27,718 bases of DNA from Spirochaetaceae bacterium (GTDB lineage Bacteria; Spirochaetota; Spirochaetia; Treponematales; Breznakiellaceae), in the NCBI GenBank assembly GCA_031284645.1, contig JAITXS010000058.1, positions 1 through 27,718 of the forward strand, given 5' to 3'. The position numbers were made by a program, and so were the translations under genes. Below are positions 14,535 through 21,324 of the stretch, piece by piece. How positions within the stretch are numbered: the first letter of the stretch is position 1; every line of letters starts with the position of its first letter. The notes beneath the pieces are model-generated. The model did not search any database. It saw only the letters and a program-made list of their open reading frames with translations, and was not told the DNA's origin.

Positions 14535-15220
14535 TGAGTGAAGAAAACGCAAAAAGCGGTGAAACAAGGAAAAGCCGGTCTCCAAAGACAGGTGAAAAGG
14601 CTACCGGGTTAAAAAAGACCGCAAGTAAAGACGTGGCGACAAAAGAAAGCGGATATAAAAATACGCTGGAAAAGGGTTATGTGCCTCGACTTAAAAAGAT
14701 CTACAAGGAAAAAATCGCCCTTGAGCTTTTTAAAGAGCTTGGTTTGAAATCAGTAATGCAAATTCCACGCTTGGAAAAAATTATTGTGTCAATGGGCGTA
14801 GGAGAGGCTATTTCCAATAAGAAGCTTTTGGATGCGGCGATTGAGGAGTTATCGTTGATAACCGGACAAAAAGCTGTTAAAACAAAGGCTAAAAAAAGTA
14901 TAGCGAATTTTAAAATCCGTGAAGGACAGGAAATTGGTGCAAAAGTAACGCTTCGTGGCGCGATGATGTATGAATTTCTTGACAGGCTCGTTAATGCGGC
15001 ACTTCCCCGTGTAAAAGATTTCCGTGGAATCAATAGGAATGCTTTTGACGGACACGGCAATTATGCGCTTGGCATAACAGAGCAGATTATCTTTCCGGAA
15101 ATTGACTTCGATAAAATTGAGCGTATTGCCGGTTTGAATGTTGTCATTGTTACTACGGCACAGACCGATGCGGAGGCGAAAATTTTTCTCTCCAAGTTCG
15201 GAATGCCGTTTAGAAAATAA
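14534..15220 (+). CDS. rplE: 50S ribosomal protein L5 with N-terminal extension
   Basis: From ATG 14534 the product has 228 residues, about 48 more than E. coli L5 (179). The extra part (MSEENAKSGETRKSRSPKTG onward) is Lys/Ser/Thr-rich and looks disordered. The family core then runs YVPRLKKIYKEKIALELF, SVMQIPRLEKIIVSMGVGEA and FRGINRNAFDGHGNYALGITEQ. ATG 14534 overlaps the rplX stop (TAATG) with GGAGAGG upstream, which supports the long form. GTG 14681 would give a protein of canonical length, with AAGGG only 4 bases away, so a shorter form cannot be excluded. L5 binds 5S rRNA and contacts the P-site tRNA. Confidence 0.94.
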   Translation: MSEENAKSGETRKSRSPKTGEKATGLKKTASKDVATKESGYKNTLEKGYVPRLKKIYKEKIALELFKELGLKSVMQIPRLEKIIVSMGVGEAISNKKLLDAAIEELSLITGQKAVKTKAKKSIANFKIREGQEIGAKVTLRGAMMYEFLDRLVNAALPRVKDFRGINRNAFDGHGNYALGITEQIIFPEIDFDKIERIAGLNVVIVTTAQTDAEAKIFLSKFGMPFRK

Positions 15221-15263
15221 GGAGTTAACCGGATACCCGGTAATTGGATTGTAAGGAGCATAA

Positions 15264-15449
15264 ATGGCAAGGAAAGCGATGATTATCAAGGCGTTGCGGA
15301 CGCCTAAATATAAAACAAGAAAAGTGAATCGGTGTAGGATCTGTGGACGGGCAAGGGGCTATTTACGGAAATTTGAGATGTGCCGTCTTTGTTTTCGTAA
15401 GCTGGCAAGCGAAGGTTTGATCCCCGGTGTCACAAAATCAAGCTGGTAA
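15264..15449 (+). CDS. rpsN: 30S ribosomal protein S14, zinc-binding type Z
   Basis: At 61 residues this is the short S14 form. CRICGRARGYLRKFEMCRLCFRKLA carries two CxxC pairs (cysteines at about 24, 27, 40 and 43) that bind one zinc, and the C-terminus GLIPGVTKSSW is the family ending. S14 lies in the 30S head. AAGGAG precedes the ATG. The 43-base gap before it contains a small stem, ACCGG/CCGGT at 15228-15241. Confidence 0.97.
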   Translation: MARKAMIIKALRTPKYKTRKVNRCRICGRARGYLRKFEMCRLCFRKLASEGLIPGVTKSSW

Positions 15450-15461
15450 AGGAGGAGAGGT

Positions 15462-15860
15462 ATGAGCGTTTCTGATCCTATTGCGGATATGCTAACCAAA
15501 CTCCGGAATGCCGGAATGGCTAAGCATGAGAAGGTGGATGTTCCTCCTTCAAAACTCAAAGTTGAAATAGTGAAGATTCTGAAATCAGAGGGCTATATCA
15601 AGAATTTTAAGAAGAAATCCGATGAGGGTGAAAATATCTTAACCGTCTTCTTAAAATATGATGATAAAGGTTTTCCTGTGATTCACGGCATAGAAAAAGT
15701 ATCGACACCGGGTCGCCGGGTCTATACAGGCTATAAAAAAATGCCGAGGGTTTATAACGGGTATGGTGCTTTGATTGTGTCAACTTCAATGGGCGTTACC
15801 ACAAGTAAAAAGGCCGCGGAAAATCAAGTTGGCGGTGAAATTATTTGTAAGGTTTGGTAA
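15462..15860 (+). CDS. rpsH: 30S ribosomal protein S8
   Basis: The product has 132 residues (E. coli 130). It begins MSVSDPIADMLTKLRNAGMA and ends with the RNA-binding stretch GALIVSTSMGVTTSKKAAEN then VGGEIICKVW. S8 binds the central domain of 16S rRNA and in E. coli represses the spc operon by binding mRNA at rplE. AAAGGAGGAG gives a strong ribosome site. Confidence 0.97.
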   Translation: MSVSDPIADMLTKLRNAGMAKHEKVDVPPSKLKVEIVKILKSEGYIKNFKKKSDEGENILTVFLKYDDKGFPVIHGIEKVSTPGRRVYTGYKKMPRVYNGYGALIVSTSMGVTTSKKAAENQVGGEIICKVW

Positions 15861-15870
15861 GGGGTAGAGT

Positions 15871-16410
15871 ATGTCACGGATCGGCAAAATACCGGTTAAA
15901 GTGCCGCAAGGCGTTAAAGTAAGCTTCGATCATCATGTGATGACGGTCGAAGGAACTAAAGGAAAGCTTTCTCAAGCTTACAGTGAGCTTGTTACTTTTG
16001 AAAATAAGGGTAGCGAGATACTTGTTAGCAGAGTGAATGACGAGAAACAGACAAAAGCATTTCACGGGCTTTATCGTAATCTTTTGAATAATATGGTAAT
16101 AGGCGTATCCAATGGTTGGAGTCGTGTTTTACTTATTAACGGTGTTGGTTACCGTGCCGAAGTAAAAGGAAATCTTCTTACGATGAATCTTGGGTATTCT
16201 AACGAGATTCAAGTCGGAATTCCTGAGGGACTTACCGTAATTGTTGAGCAAAATGTTCGTGTTACGATCAGTGGTAACGATAAGCAGCGGGTTGGTGAGT
16301 TTGCTTCGGAAGTGAGAAGTCTTCGTCCTCCTGAGCCTTATAAGGGTAAGGGGATAAAATATGATGAAGAGCATATCAGAAGGAAAGTCGGTAAATCCGG
16401 CGTCAAATAG
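15871..16410 (+). CDS. rplF: 50S ribosomal protein L6
   Basis: The product has 179 residues with two similar domains. The N-terminus is MSRIGKIPVKVPQGVKV, and the signature RPPEPYKGKGIKYDEEHIRR (about 151-170) lies in the second domain. L6 sits near the sarcin-ricin loop and the factor-binding site used by EF-Tu and EF-G. Ten bases separate it from rpsH and nine from rplR. Confidence 0.97.
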   Translation: MSRIGKIPVKVPQGVKVSFDHHVMTVEGTKGKLSQAYSELVTFENKGSEILVSRVNDEKQTKAFHGLYRNLLNNMVIGVSNGWSRVLLINGVGYRAEVKGNLLTMNLGYSNEIQVGIPEGLTVIVEQNVRVTISGNDKQRVGEFASEVRSLRPPEPYKGKGIKYDEEHIRRKVGKSGVK

Positions 16411-16419
16411 GGAATCGTT

Positions 16420-16782
16420 ATGTTAAGAAAAATGCATGAAAAAGACCGTAAGCGCTTGAAGAGAAGAATCCATATCAGGAAGACGCTTTCAGGTACGGCG
16501 GAACGTCCGAGGATGACTATAACAAGAAGTAACCGGAATCTTTCCGTTCAGGTTATTGATGATACCGTGGGGAAGACTTTAGCCGGTGCATCAACTTTGG
16601 AGAAAGAACTTAAGACGATAAAACCGACAATTGAGGGAGCCGGACAGTTAGGTGAGCTTGTCGGAAAGAGGCTTTTGGAGAAAAACATCAAAACTGTGGT
16701 GTTTGACAGGAACGGTTACTTATATCATGGCGTTGTTAAAGCATTAGCCGATGGAACCCGCAAGACGGGTATAGTATTTTAG
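16420..16782 (+). CDS. rplR: 50S ribosomal protein L18
   Basis: The product has 120 residues. It begins with a basic stretch (MLRKMHEKDRKRLKRRIHIR) and carries the family pattern ERPRMTITRSNRNLSVQVID, VGKRLLEKNIKTVVFDRNGY and the ending HGVVKALADGTRKTGIVF. L18 brings 5S rRNA into the central protuberance together with L5. Confidence 0.97.
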   Translation: MLRKMHEKDRKRLKRRIHIRKTLSGTAERPRMTITRSNRNLSVQVIDDTVGKTLAGASTLEKELKTIKPTIEGAGQLGELVGKRLLEKNIKTVVFDRNGYLYHGVVKALADGTRKTGIVF

Positions 16783-16790
16783 GGGGCTTA

Positions 16791-17315
16791 ATGGAGCATT
16801 TCAGAGAAAGAGACCGCGATAAGAATTCCGAAAAAGAAAAGGAATTTGTTGAAAAGCTGGTCAAACTTAACAGAACCGCAAAAGTAGTAAAAGGCGGTCG
16901 AAGGTTTTCATTTTCCGCCTTGACTGTTGTTGGAGACCGTAAGGGTAAAGTTGGATGGGGTTTTGGGAAGGCAAATGATGTTTCTGAGGCTGTCCGTAAA
17001 AGCATGGACAAAGCAAAACGGAATATGATTCAGCTTCCGATTAAAAACGGGACAATTCCGCACAGCATTCAGGCGAAATTCAAGGCATCCATGGTGCTTT
17101 TGAAACCTGCCTGTTCCGGTACCGGTATTATTGCCGGCGGCCCGGTACGTGCAATTATGGAAGCAGGTGGTGTAAGTGATGTTCTTTCGAAATCAATAGG
17201 TGCGTCTTGTCAGTATAATGTGATAAAAGCGACATTTGAGTGTATAAAGCGCATAATGGATGTAAAAAAGATTTCAAGGGATAGAGATAGACCGGTGCGT
17301 GAGCTTTGGGGGTAA
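16791..17315 (+). CDS. rpsE: 30S ribosomal protein S5
   Basis: The product has 174 residues. The S5 double-stranded-RNA-binding-like domain starts LVKLNRTAKVVKGGRRFSFS and continues VVGDRKGKVGWGFGKANDVS (about 44-63); the second domain has GTGIIAGGPVRAIMEAGGV. S5 shapes the decoding fidelity region and the mRNA entry channel. The N-terminal 18 residues (MEHFRERDRDKNSEKEKE) are strongly charged. Confidence 0.97.
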   Translation: MEHFRERDRDKNSEKEKEFVEKLVKLNRTAKVVKGGRRFSFSALTVVGDRKGKVGWGFGKANDVSEAVRKSMDKAKRNMIQLPIKNGTIPHSIQAKFKASMVLLKPACSGTGIIAGGPVRAIMEAGGVSDVLSKSIGASCQYNVIKATFECIKRIMDVKKISRDRDRPVRELWG

Positions 17316-17317
17316 AC

Positions 17318-17509
17318 ATGGCGGACGGCGTAAAAAAAATTAAGATTCAACTTGTGAGAAGTACGATAGGTACGCTTCCTGTTCAAAGAGCTACGGTAAG
17401 ATCTCTTGGTTTGAGAAAAATAGGCTCCTCTGTGGAGCATGAAGTAAATTCCGCGATTTTAGGGATGGTGAGGAAAGTGTCTCATCTTGTCTCGGTGGAG
17501 GAATGTTAA
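17318..17509 (+). CDS. rpmD: 50S ribosomal protein L30
   Basis: ATG 17318 is chosen (GGGGG about 6 bases upstream); an in-frame GTG at 17306 lies inside rpsE. The 63-residue product has VKKIKIQLVRSTIGTLPVQR and TVRSLGLRKIGSSVEHEVNS then GMVRKVSHLVSVEE, the usual L30 layout. It is short and not essential in all bacteria. Three bases separate its stop from rplO. Confidence 0.95.
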   Translation: MADGVKKIKIQLVRSTIGTLPVQRATVRSLGLRKIGSSVEHEVNSAILGMVRKVSHLVSVEEC

Positions 17510-17512
17510 ATA

Positions 17513-17992
17513 ATGCATAGTTTTGATTTACGGAGACCGGATGGTGCCAATAAACGAAAGCGGATTGTTGGGCGCGGACAGGGTTCCGGCCGGGGGACAA
17601 CCGCTGGCAAAGGAAATAAGGGTCAGCAGTCACGTTCCGGCGGAAAGACCTATGTGGGTTTTGAGGGTGGTCAGATGCCGCTTTACAGACGGCTTGCGCA
17701 TCGCGGGTTTTCAAATTATCCGTTTAAGAAGACTTTTCAAGTAGTGAATCTTTCACAGATTGAAAAGCATTTTGAGTCCGGTGACACTGTTGATCTGCCG
17801 TCTTTATTTCTAAAAGGACTTGTCAAGGGTTCCGATCCGGTAAAAATACTCGGAGACGGTGCTTTAACAAAAAAGATAGATCTTAAGATCGCGTATGCCT
17901 CGGCTTCGGCGAAAGAAAAGATACGAAAAGCGGGCGGAGTTGTGGCGGAACTTGCTAAAAGCACGGAAGAGTCAACGGGAAAGAAGGCTTAG
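17513..17992 (+). CDS. rplO: 50S ribosomal protein L15
   Basis: The product has 159 residues. The N-terminal extended region is glycine and arginine rich (KRIVGRGQGSGRGTTAGKGN, about 17-36), then GFEGGQMPLYRRLAHRGF (about 49-66), which threads into 23S rRNA. The C-terminal domain has LKIAYASASAKEKIRKAGG. L15 is a late assembly protein of the 50S subunit and precedes secY, as in most bacteria. Confidence 0.97.
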   Translation: MHSFDLRRPDGANKRKRIVGRGQGSGRGTTAGKGNKGQQSRSGGKTYVGFEGGQMPLYRRLAHRGFSNYPFKKTFQVVNLSQIEKHFESGDTVDLPSLFLKGLVKGSDPVKILGDGALTKKIDLKIAYASASAKEKIRKAGGVVAELAKSTEESTGKKA

Positions 17993-18002
17993 GCTAATAT
18001 AA

Positions 18003-19337
18003 ATGACAAATCCTTTAGTTGGTATTTTTAGAGTAAAAGAGCTTCGCGAACGTATTTTTTTTACATTGACCATGTTGATAGTTTTTCGTATTGGCGCGGT
18101 TATACCGGTACCCGGTATAAATGTTTCTGTGTTGACATCGGTTTTCGGTCAGAATGGTGACAGCGCAAATCCAATCGTGAGTTATCTTAACTTTTTCGCC
18201 GGCGGTGCTTTTACGAATTTTTCGATTTTTATGCTGGGAATAATGCCTTATATCTCTATGTCAATCATTATGCAGTTATTGCTGATTGTCTTTCCCGGTT
18301 TAAAAAAACTTTCCCAAGAAGAAGGCGGTCGGCGGAAAATCCAGATGTACCAACGTTATGGCACGGTTATTGTTTGTGTTATCCAGTCTTTTGCTATTAC
18401 TCAATACGCGCAGAGCATAACCAGACAGGCAGAAGGTGCGAATCTTCTTACTATGGGAATGGTTCCTTTTACGTTATTGGCAATACTTACTATCACAACG
18501 GGAACGATGTTACTTATGTGGATGGGAGAACAGATTACTAAACGCGGCATCGGAAACGGAATATCGCTGTTGATCTTTGCCGGAATTGTCGCTCGTATCC
18601 CTCATGCGGTTTGGGAATTGATCGACAGTGTGCGGCGGGGAAACCTTAATTTGGTTTTTGTTATTGTTGTGTTTGTTATGTTTGTTGCCATTGTGTGTCT
18701 TGTTGTATTTGAACAACAGGGACAGCGGAAAATTCCTGTTCATTATGCGAAGCGGGTTGTCGGCAGGAAAATGTACGGAGCGCAGAATACCTATATACCG
18801 TTTAAAATCAATCCGTCAGGGGTTATTCCGGTTATTTTTGCTTCATCAATTTTGATGTTTCCTTTACAGATTGCCTCGACAATCGGAGGAAATGTTGCTT
18901 GGATGGGGAAACTTGCCAATGCTCTTACTCCACGGGGTGTTTTGTATAATATTTTGTATGTAATATTAATAATCTTCTTTGCGTATTTTTATACGCAGGT
19001 TTCGCTGAATCCTATTGAAATCGCGAAGAATATCAGGGAAAATGGGGGATCTATTCCGGGGATTAGGACTGAACGGATTGAGAAGTATCTTACAAAGATT
19101 TTAAACCGTATTGTGCTTCCCGGATCACTTTACCTTGCGCTGATTGCGGTTATGCCGACTATTATTCAGTTTTTCTTTAATTTTCCTGCCCAAATTTCGT
19201 ATTTGATGGGCGGTACATCTCTCTTGATTATGGTTGGTGTTGATTTGGATACGATGAGTCAGATTGAAGCTCAGCTTAAAATGCATCATCATGACGGTTT
19301 GACGAAAAAAGGGCATCTGCGGGGAAGGAATTTGTAG
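18003..19337 (+). CDS. secY: Preprotein translocase subunit SecY
   Basis: SecY forms the protein-conducting channel of the inner membrane with SecE and SecG. The 444-residue product has about ten hydrophobic segments. FRIGAVIPVPGIN (about 25-37) precedes the plug region, ILPYISMSIIMQLL-like residues (IMPYISMSIIMQ) form TM2, and GNGISLLIFAGIV and NPSGVIPVIFASSILMFP are further signatures. The cytoplasmic loop RTERIEKYL and the C-terminus HHHDGLTKKGHLRGRN follow. The ribosome site is weak (TTAGG about 12 bases before ATG). The neighbours usual after secY in many bacteria (adk, map, infA) are absent. Confidence 0.98.
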   Translation: MTNPLVGIFRVKELRERIFFTLTMLIVFRIGAVIPVPGINVSVLTSVFGQNGDSANPIVSYLNFFAGGAFTNFSIFMLGIMPYISMSIIMQLLLIVFPGLKKLSQEEGGRRKIQMYQRYGTVIVCVIQSFAITQYAQSITRQAEGANLLTMGMVPFTLLAILTITTGTMLLMWMGEQITKRGIGNGISLLIFAGIVARIPHAVWELIDSVRRGNLNLVFVIVVFVMFVAIVCLVVFEQQGQRKIPVHYAKRVVGRKMYGAQNTYIPFKINPSGVIPVIFASSILMFPLQIASTIGGNVAWMGKLANALTPRGVLYNILYVILIIFFAYFYTQVSLNPIEIAKNIRENGGSIPGIRTERIEKYLTKILNRIVLPGSLYLALIAVMPTIIQFFFNFPAQISYLMGGTSLLIMVGVDLDTMSQIEAQLKMHHHDGLTKKGHLRGRNL

Positions 19338-19500
19338 AAGTTGACTTATGAAAATCCGCGCTTGTTTCGGATGATGATTTTTTGTGTGGAAAATGATGTG
19401 AGCTAAACACAGGAAGTAGTTTTTGTGTCTTGTTTTTGAGCGGGTAGTCAGAGAAGACTTTGCCGGACGAAGCTTTAAAGAAAGTGTGGGATGGATTGCT

Positions 19501-19521
19501 TCCTCTTTTGCAAAAGGAGGA
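19501..19521 (+). promoter_or_regulatory. Hairpin that would mask a Shine-Dalgarno sequence
   Basis: TCCTCTTTT and AAAAG(G)AGGA pair with one bulged G around the centre GC; because a loop needs at least three bases, about 8 pairs are realistic. The right arm contains AAGGAGG (19514-19520), so the ribosome site would be hidden when folded. Confidence 0.45.
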
Positions 19522-19525
19522 GAAA

Positions 19526-19603
19526 TTGTTGGTGTATCCCCATCCCCTTGATATTGAAATAATATATTGGGTGATGTACTATTTCAAAGTAAGAGGAGAA
19601 TAG
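19526..19603 (+). CDS. Possible small ORF, 25 residues, before rpmJ
   Basis: TTG 19526 lies five bases after a perfect AAGGAGG and opens MLVYPHPLDIEIIYWVMYYF then KVRGE, stopping at 19601-19603, three bases before the rpmJ ATG. The frame is open further upstream to a TAG near 19451, so a form of about 50 residues (LPDEALKKVWDGLLPLLQKE ahead of it) is possible from TTG. The rpmJ Shine-Dalgarno lies inside its last codons, so translation of the two could be coupled. The product resembles no family I know. It could equally be leader sequence that happens to be open. Confidence 0.3.
   Translation: MLVYPHPLDIEIIYWVMYYFKVRGE
19554..19587 (+). promoter_or_regulatory. Candidate internal promoter before rpmJ, inside an inverted repeat
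   Basis: TTGAAA (19554-19559) and TACTAT (19577-19582) are 17 bases apart and 20-odd bases before rpmJ. TTGAAATA (19554-19561) and TATTTCAA (19580-19587) are perfect 8-bp inverted arms that include both hexamers. Confidence 0.35.
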
Positions 19604-19606
19604 ACA

Positions 19607-19720
19607 ATGAAAGTGAGAACGAGTGTAAAAAAAATTTGTGATAAATGTAAAGTCATTAAACGTAAAGGGATTGTTCGTATTATTTGTGAAAATCCCAAGC
19701 ATAAACAGAAGCAGGGTTAG
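19607..19720 (+). CDS. rpmJ: 50S ribosomal protein L36
   Basis: The smallest ribosomal protein, 37 residues: MKVRTSVKKICDKCKVIKRK followed by GIVRIICENPKHKQKQG. Cysteines 11, 14 and 27 with His 32 form the zinc site of the C+ type. AGAGGAG precedes the ATG. It heads the alpha-operon part of the cluster, eight bases before rpsM and 269 bases after secY. Confidence 0.97.
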   Translation: MKVRTSVKKICDKCKVIKRKGIVRIICENPKHKQKQG

Positions 19721-19728
19721 GAGGAAAA

Positions 19729-20094
19729 ATGGCGCGTCTTGTTGGCGTTGACTTACCGAATAAGCATATTGATATTGCTTTAACTTATATTTACGGAATT
19801 GGGCATTCCAGCGCGGTTGCTATTTGTGATCGGGCAAAGCTCGATAGAATGCGACGTATAAATGATTTGTCGCAGGAAGAACTCAATGAGCTTCGGAAAA
19901 TAATCGAATCGGACTATAAAGTTGAAGGGCGTTTACGAACTGAAATAGCGCTCAACATCAAACGTCTTATGGATATCGGTTGTTATCGGGGTTTGAGACA
20001 TCGTAAGGGTTTGCCTTTGCGCGGTCAACGTACGCGGACTAATGCCCGTACCCGAAAGGGCAAAAAGAAAACTGTGGCTGGCAAGAAGAAATAG
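19729..20094 (+). CDS. rpsM: 30S ribosomal protein S13
   Basis: The product has 121 residues. It begins MARLVGVDLPNKHIDIALTY and contains a helix-two-turn-helix (YGIGHSSAVAICDRA), RLRTEIALNIKRLMDIGCYRGLRHRKGLPLRGQRT in parts (MDIGCYRGLRHRKGLP, RGQRTRTNARTRKG), and a lysine-rich tail that reaches the P-site tRNA. AGGAGG gives a good ribosome site. A gap of 103 bases with a terminator-like hairpin follows. Confidence 0.97.
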   Translation: MARLVGVDLPNKHIDIALTYIYGIGHSSAVAICDRAKLDRMRRINDLSQEELNELRKIIESDYKVEGRLRTEIALNIKRLMDIGCYRGLRHRKGLPLRGQRTRTNARTRKGKKKTVAGKKK

Positions 20095-20102
20095 TAGAAT
20101 GT

Positions 20103-20150
20103 ACGGGGTGAAAAATGGGGTTTTATTAAAACTCCTTGTCCCCTGTTTTT
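20103..20150 (+). terminator. Terminator-like double stem between rpsM and rpsK
   Basis: The inner stem is GGGGTTTT (20117-20124) with AAAACTCC (20128-20135), 8 pairs including one G-U. The outer stem is ACGGGG (20103-20108) with CCCC-T-GT (20140-20146). TTTTT follows at 20146-20150. The form is that of an intrinsic terminator in the middle of an operon, so attenuation or RNA processing is more likely than a full stop. Confidence 0.5.
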
Positions 20151-20181
20151 GTCGTAAATATTATAGGAGTTGAAAGGAAAT

Positions 20182-20208
20182 ATGAGCGGAGGAAACCGTG
20201 GCTGGTAA
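20182..20208 (+). CDS. Possible 8-codon leader ORF overlapping the rpsK start
   Basis: ATG 20182 follows AAAGGAAA (20173-20180) and reads MSGGNRGW before TAA at 20206-20208. It runs across the rpsK ribosome site and GTG start in another frame. Ribosomes finishing it would be placed beside the rpsK start. So short a frame may be chance. Confidence 0.3.
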   Translation: MSGGNRGW

Positions 20209-20581
20209 CGTCAAGAAAAAGAAAGAGAAAAAGTCGATCTATGAAGGCAATGTGTATATTCAGGCGACTTTTAATAATACGATTGTAACTATTACCGATT
20301 TAATGGGTAATGCGATATCGTGGGCAAGTTCTGGCGGGCTTGGCTTTAGGGGGGCAAAAAAATCGACACCTTTTGCCGCGCAGACCGTAACTGAAACAGC
20401 CGCTCAAAAGGCGCTCCAAGTTGGTCTCCGCGAAGTTCATGTGTATGTTAAGGGTCCCGGTATGGGACGAGAGTCGGCTATCAGACAGTTAGGAGTACTC
20501 GGCATGAAAGTAAAATCAATAAATGATGTTACGCCGATACCTTTCAACGGATGCAGGCCCCGAAAAACAAGAAGAATATAG
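20198..20581 (+). CDS. rpsK: 30S ribosomal protein S11
   Basis: The product has 127 residues. GTG 20198 lies six bases after GGAGG (20188-20192). The family core is clear: GNVYIQATFNNTIVTITDLM, SWASSGGLGFRGAKKSTPFA, HVYVKGPGMGRESAIRQL and the ending FNGCRPRKTRRI. S11 lies on the platform near the exit site. The 103-base gap before it, with hairpin and leader ORF, sets it apart from rpsM. Confidence 0.97.
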   Translation: MAGNVKKKKEKKSIYEGNVYIQATFNNTIVTITDLMGNAISWASSGGLGFRGAKKSTPFAAQTVTETAAQKALQVGLREVHVYVKGPGMGRESAIRQLGVLGMKVKSINDVTPIPFNGCRPRKTRRI

Positions 20582-20597
20582 CGGAGCGGAGGAAGAA

Positions 20598-21233
20598 ATG
20601 GCTAGATATACCGGCGCTGTGTGCAGATTATGCAGGGCGGAACAAAAAAGGTTAATGCTTAAAGGCGGTAGGTGCAAGAGCGATAAATGTGCGATAAACA
20701 GAAAACGTGCTGCTCCGGGAAAGGATCCTAAGAGCAGGGCGGGGAAACCATCTGATTATCGGATTCAGCTTCGTGAAAAACAAAGACTACGCCGTATCTA
20801 TGGAATGTTGGAAAAGCAGTTCAGATTATTTTTTGAGCGTGCGCTTCGTATGCCGGGTATTACCGGTGAAAATCTTTTTGTATTACTTGAAAAAAGACTC
20901 GACAATGTTGTTTATCGACTTCGTTTTGCGGCAAGCAGGACCCAGGCGCGGCAGCTTGTTCTCCACGGGCATATAACTGTGAACGGAGAGGCGGTTAATG
21001 TGCCTTCGTATCAGGTAAAGCCGGGTGATGAGATTGCGATAAAAGCTTCAAGCAAAAATCTTTCCGTGATAAGAGAAGCGGTAAAAGAATATGGCAAGTC
21101 CGGACTTATGCCTTGGCTTGAGCTTGACGTTGACGCGCTTAAAGGGAAATTTAACGCTGCTCCCAGGAGAAATGACATTACTGATTTGTCCGATATAAAA
21201 GAGCAGATGATTGTCGAATTTTATTCAAAATAA
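20598..21233 (+). CDS. rpsD: 30S ribosomal protein S4, zinc-binding form
   Basis: ATG 20598 (GGAGGAAG upstream) begins MARYTGAVCRLCRAEQKRLM; a longer frame from 20523 lies within rpsK. The product has 211 residues. Cysteines 9, 12, 26 and 31 form the C+ zinc site. An S4 RNA-binding domain is at about 98-160 (RLDNVVYRLRFAASRTQARQ, LVLHGHITVNGEAVNVPSYQ). S4 starts 30S assembly and in E. coli represses the alpha operon. Hairpins follow before rpoA. Confidence 0.97.
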   Translation: MARYTGAVCRLCRAEQKRLMLKGGRCKSDKCAINRKRAAPGKDPKSRAGKPSDYRIQLREKQRLRRIYGMLEKQFRLFFERALRMPGITGENLFVLLEKRLDNVVYRLRFAASRTQARQLVLHGHITVNGEAVNVPSYQVKPGDEIAIKASSKNLSVIREAVKEYGKSGLMPWLELDVDALKGKFNAAPRRNDITDLSDIKEQMIVEFYSK

Positions 21234-21281
21234 CAGCTGTTCCCCGCTTGATGAAAAAAGCGGTGTATTTTCACAGCTGTT
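21232..21281 (+). promoter_or_regulatory. Nested hairpin in the rpsD-rpoA gap
   Basis: AACAGCTGTT (21232-21241), itself a perfect palindrome, recurs as ACAGCTGTT at 21273-21281. The two copies can pair, enclosing an inner stem CCGCTT (21244-21249) with AAGCGG (21258-21263). The structure starts one base before the end of the rpsD stop codon. Confidence 0.5.
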
Positions 21282-21287
21282 AAGAAT

Positions 21288-21313
21288 TCCCGCTTTTGCG
21301 GGAGAAAATTTTT
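21288..21313 (+). terminator. Second hairpin before rpoA, terminator-like
   Basis: TCCCGC (21288-21293) and GCGGGA (21298-21303) form a tight stem with a TTTT loop, then G-AAAA and TTTTT. The T-run starts five bases after the stem, weaker than a standard terminator. It lies just before the rpoA Shine-Dalgarno AAGGAG. Confidence 0.45.
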
Positions 21314-21324
21314 AAGGAGAATTC

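Noticed and set aside
19475..19702. Minus-strand frame of 75 codons across rpmJ
   Set aside because: It is antisense to rpmJ and its leader, with no ribosome site.
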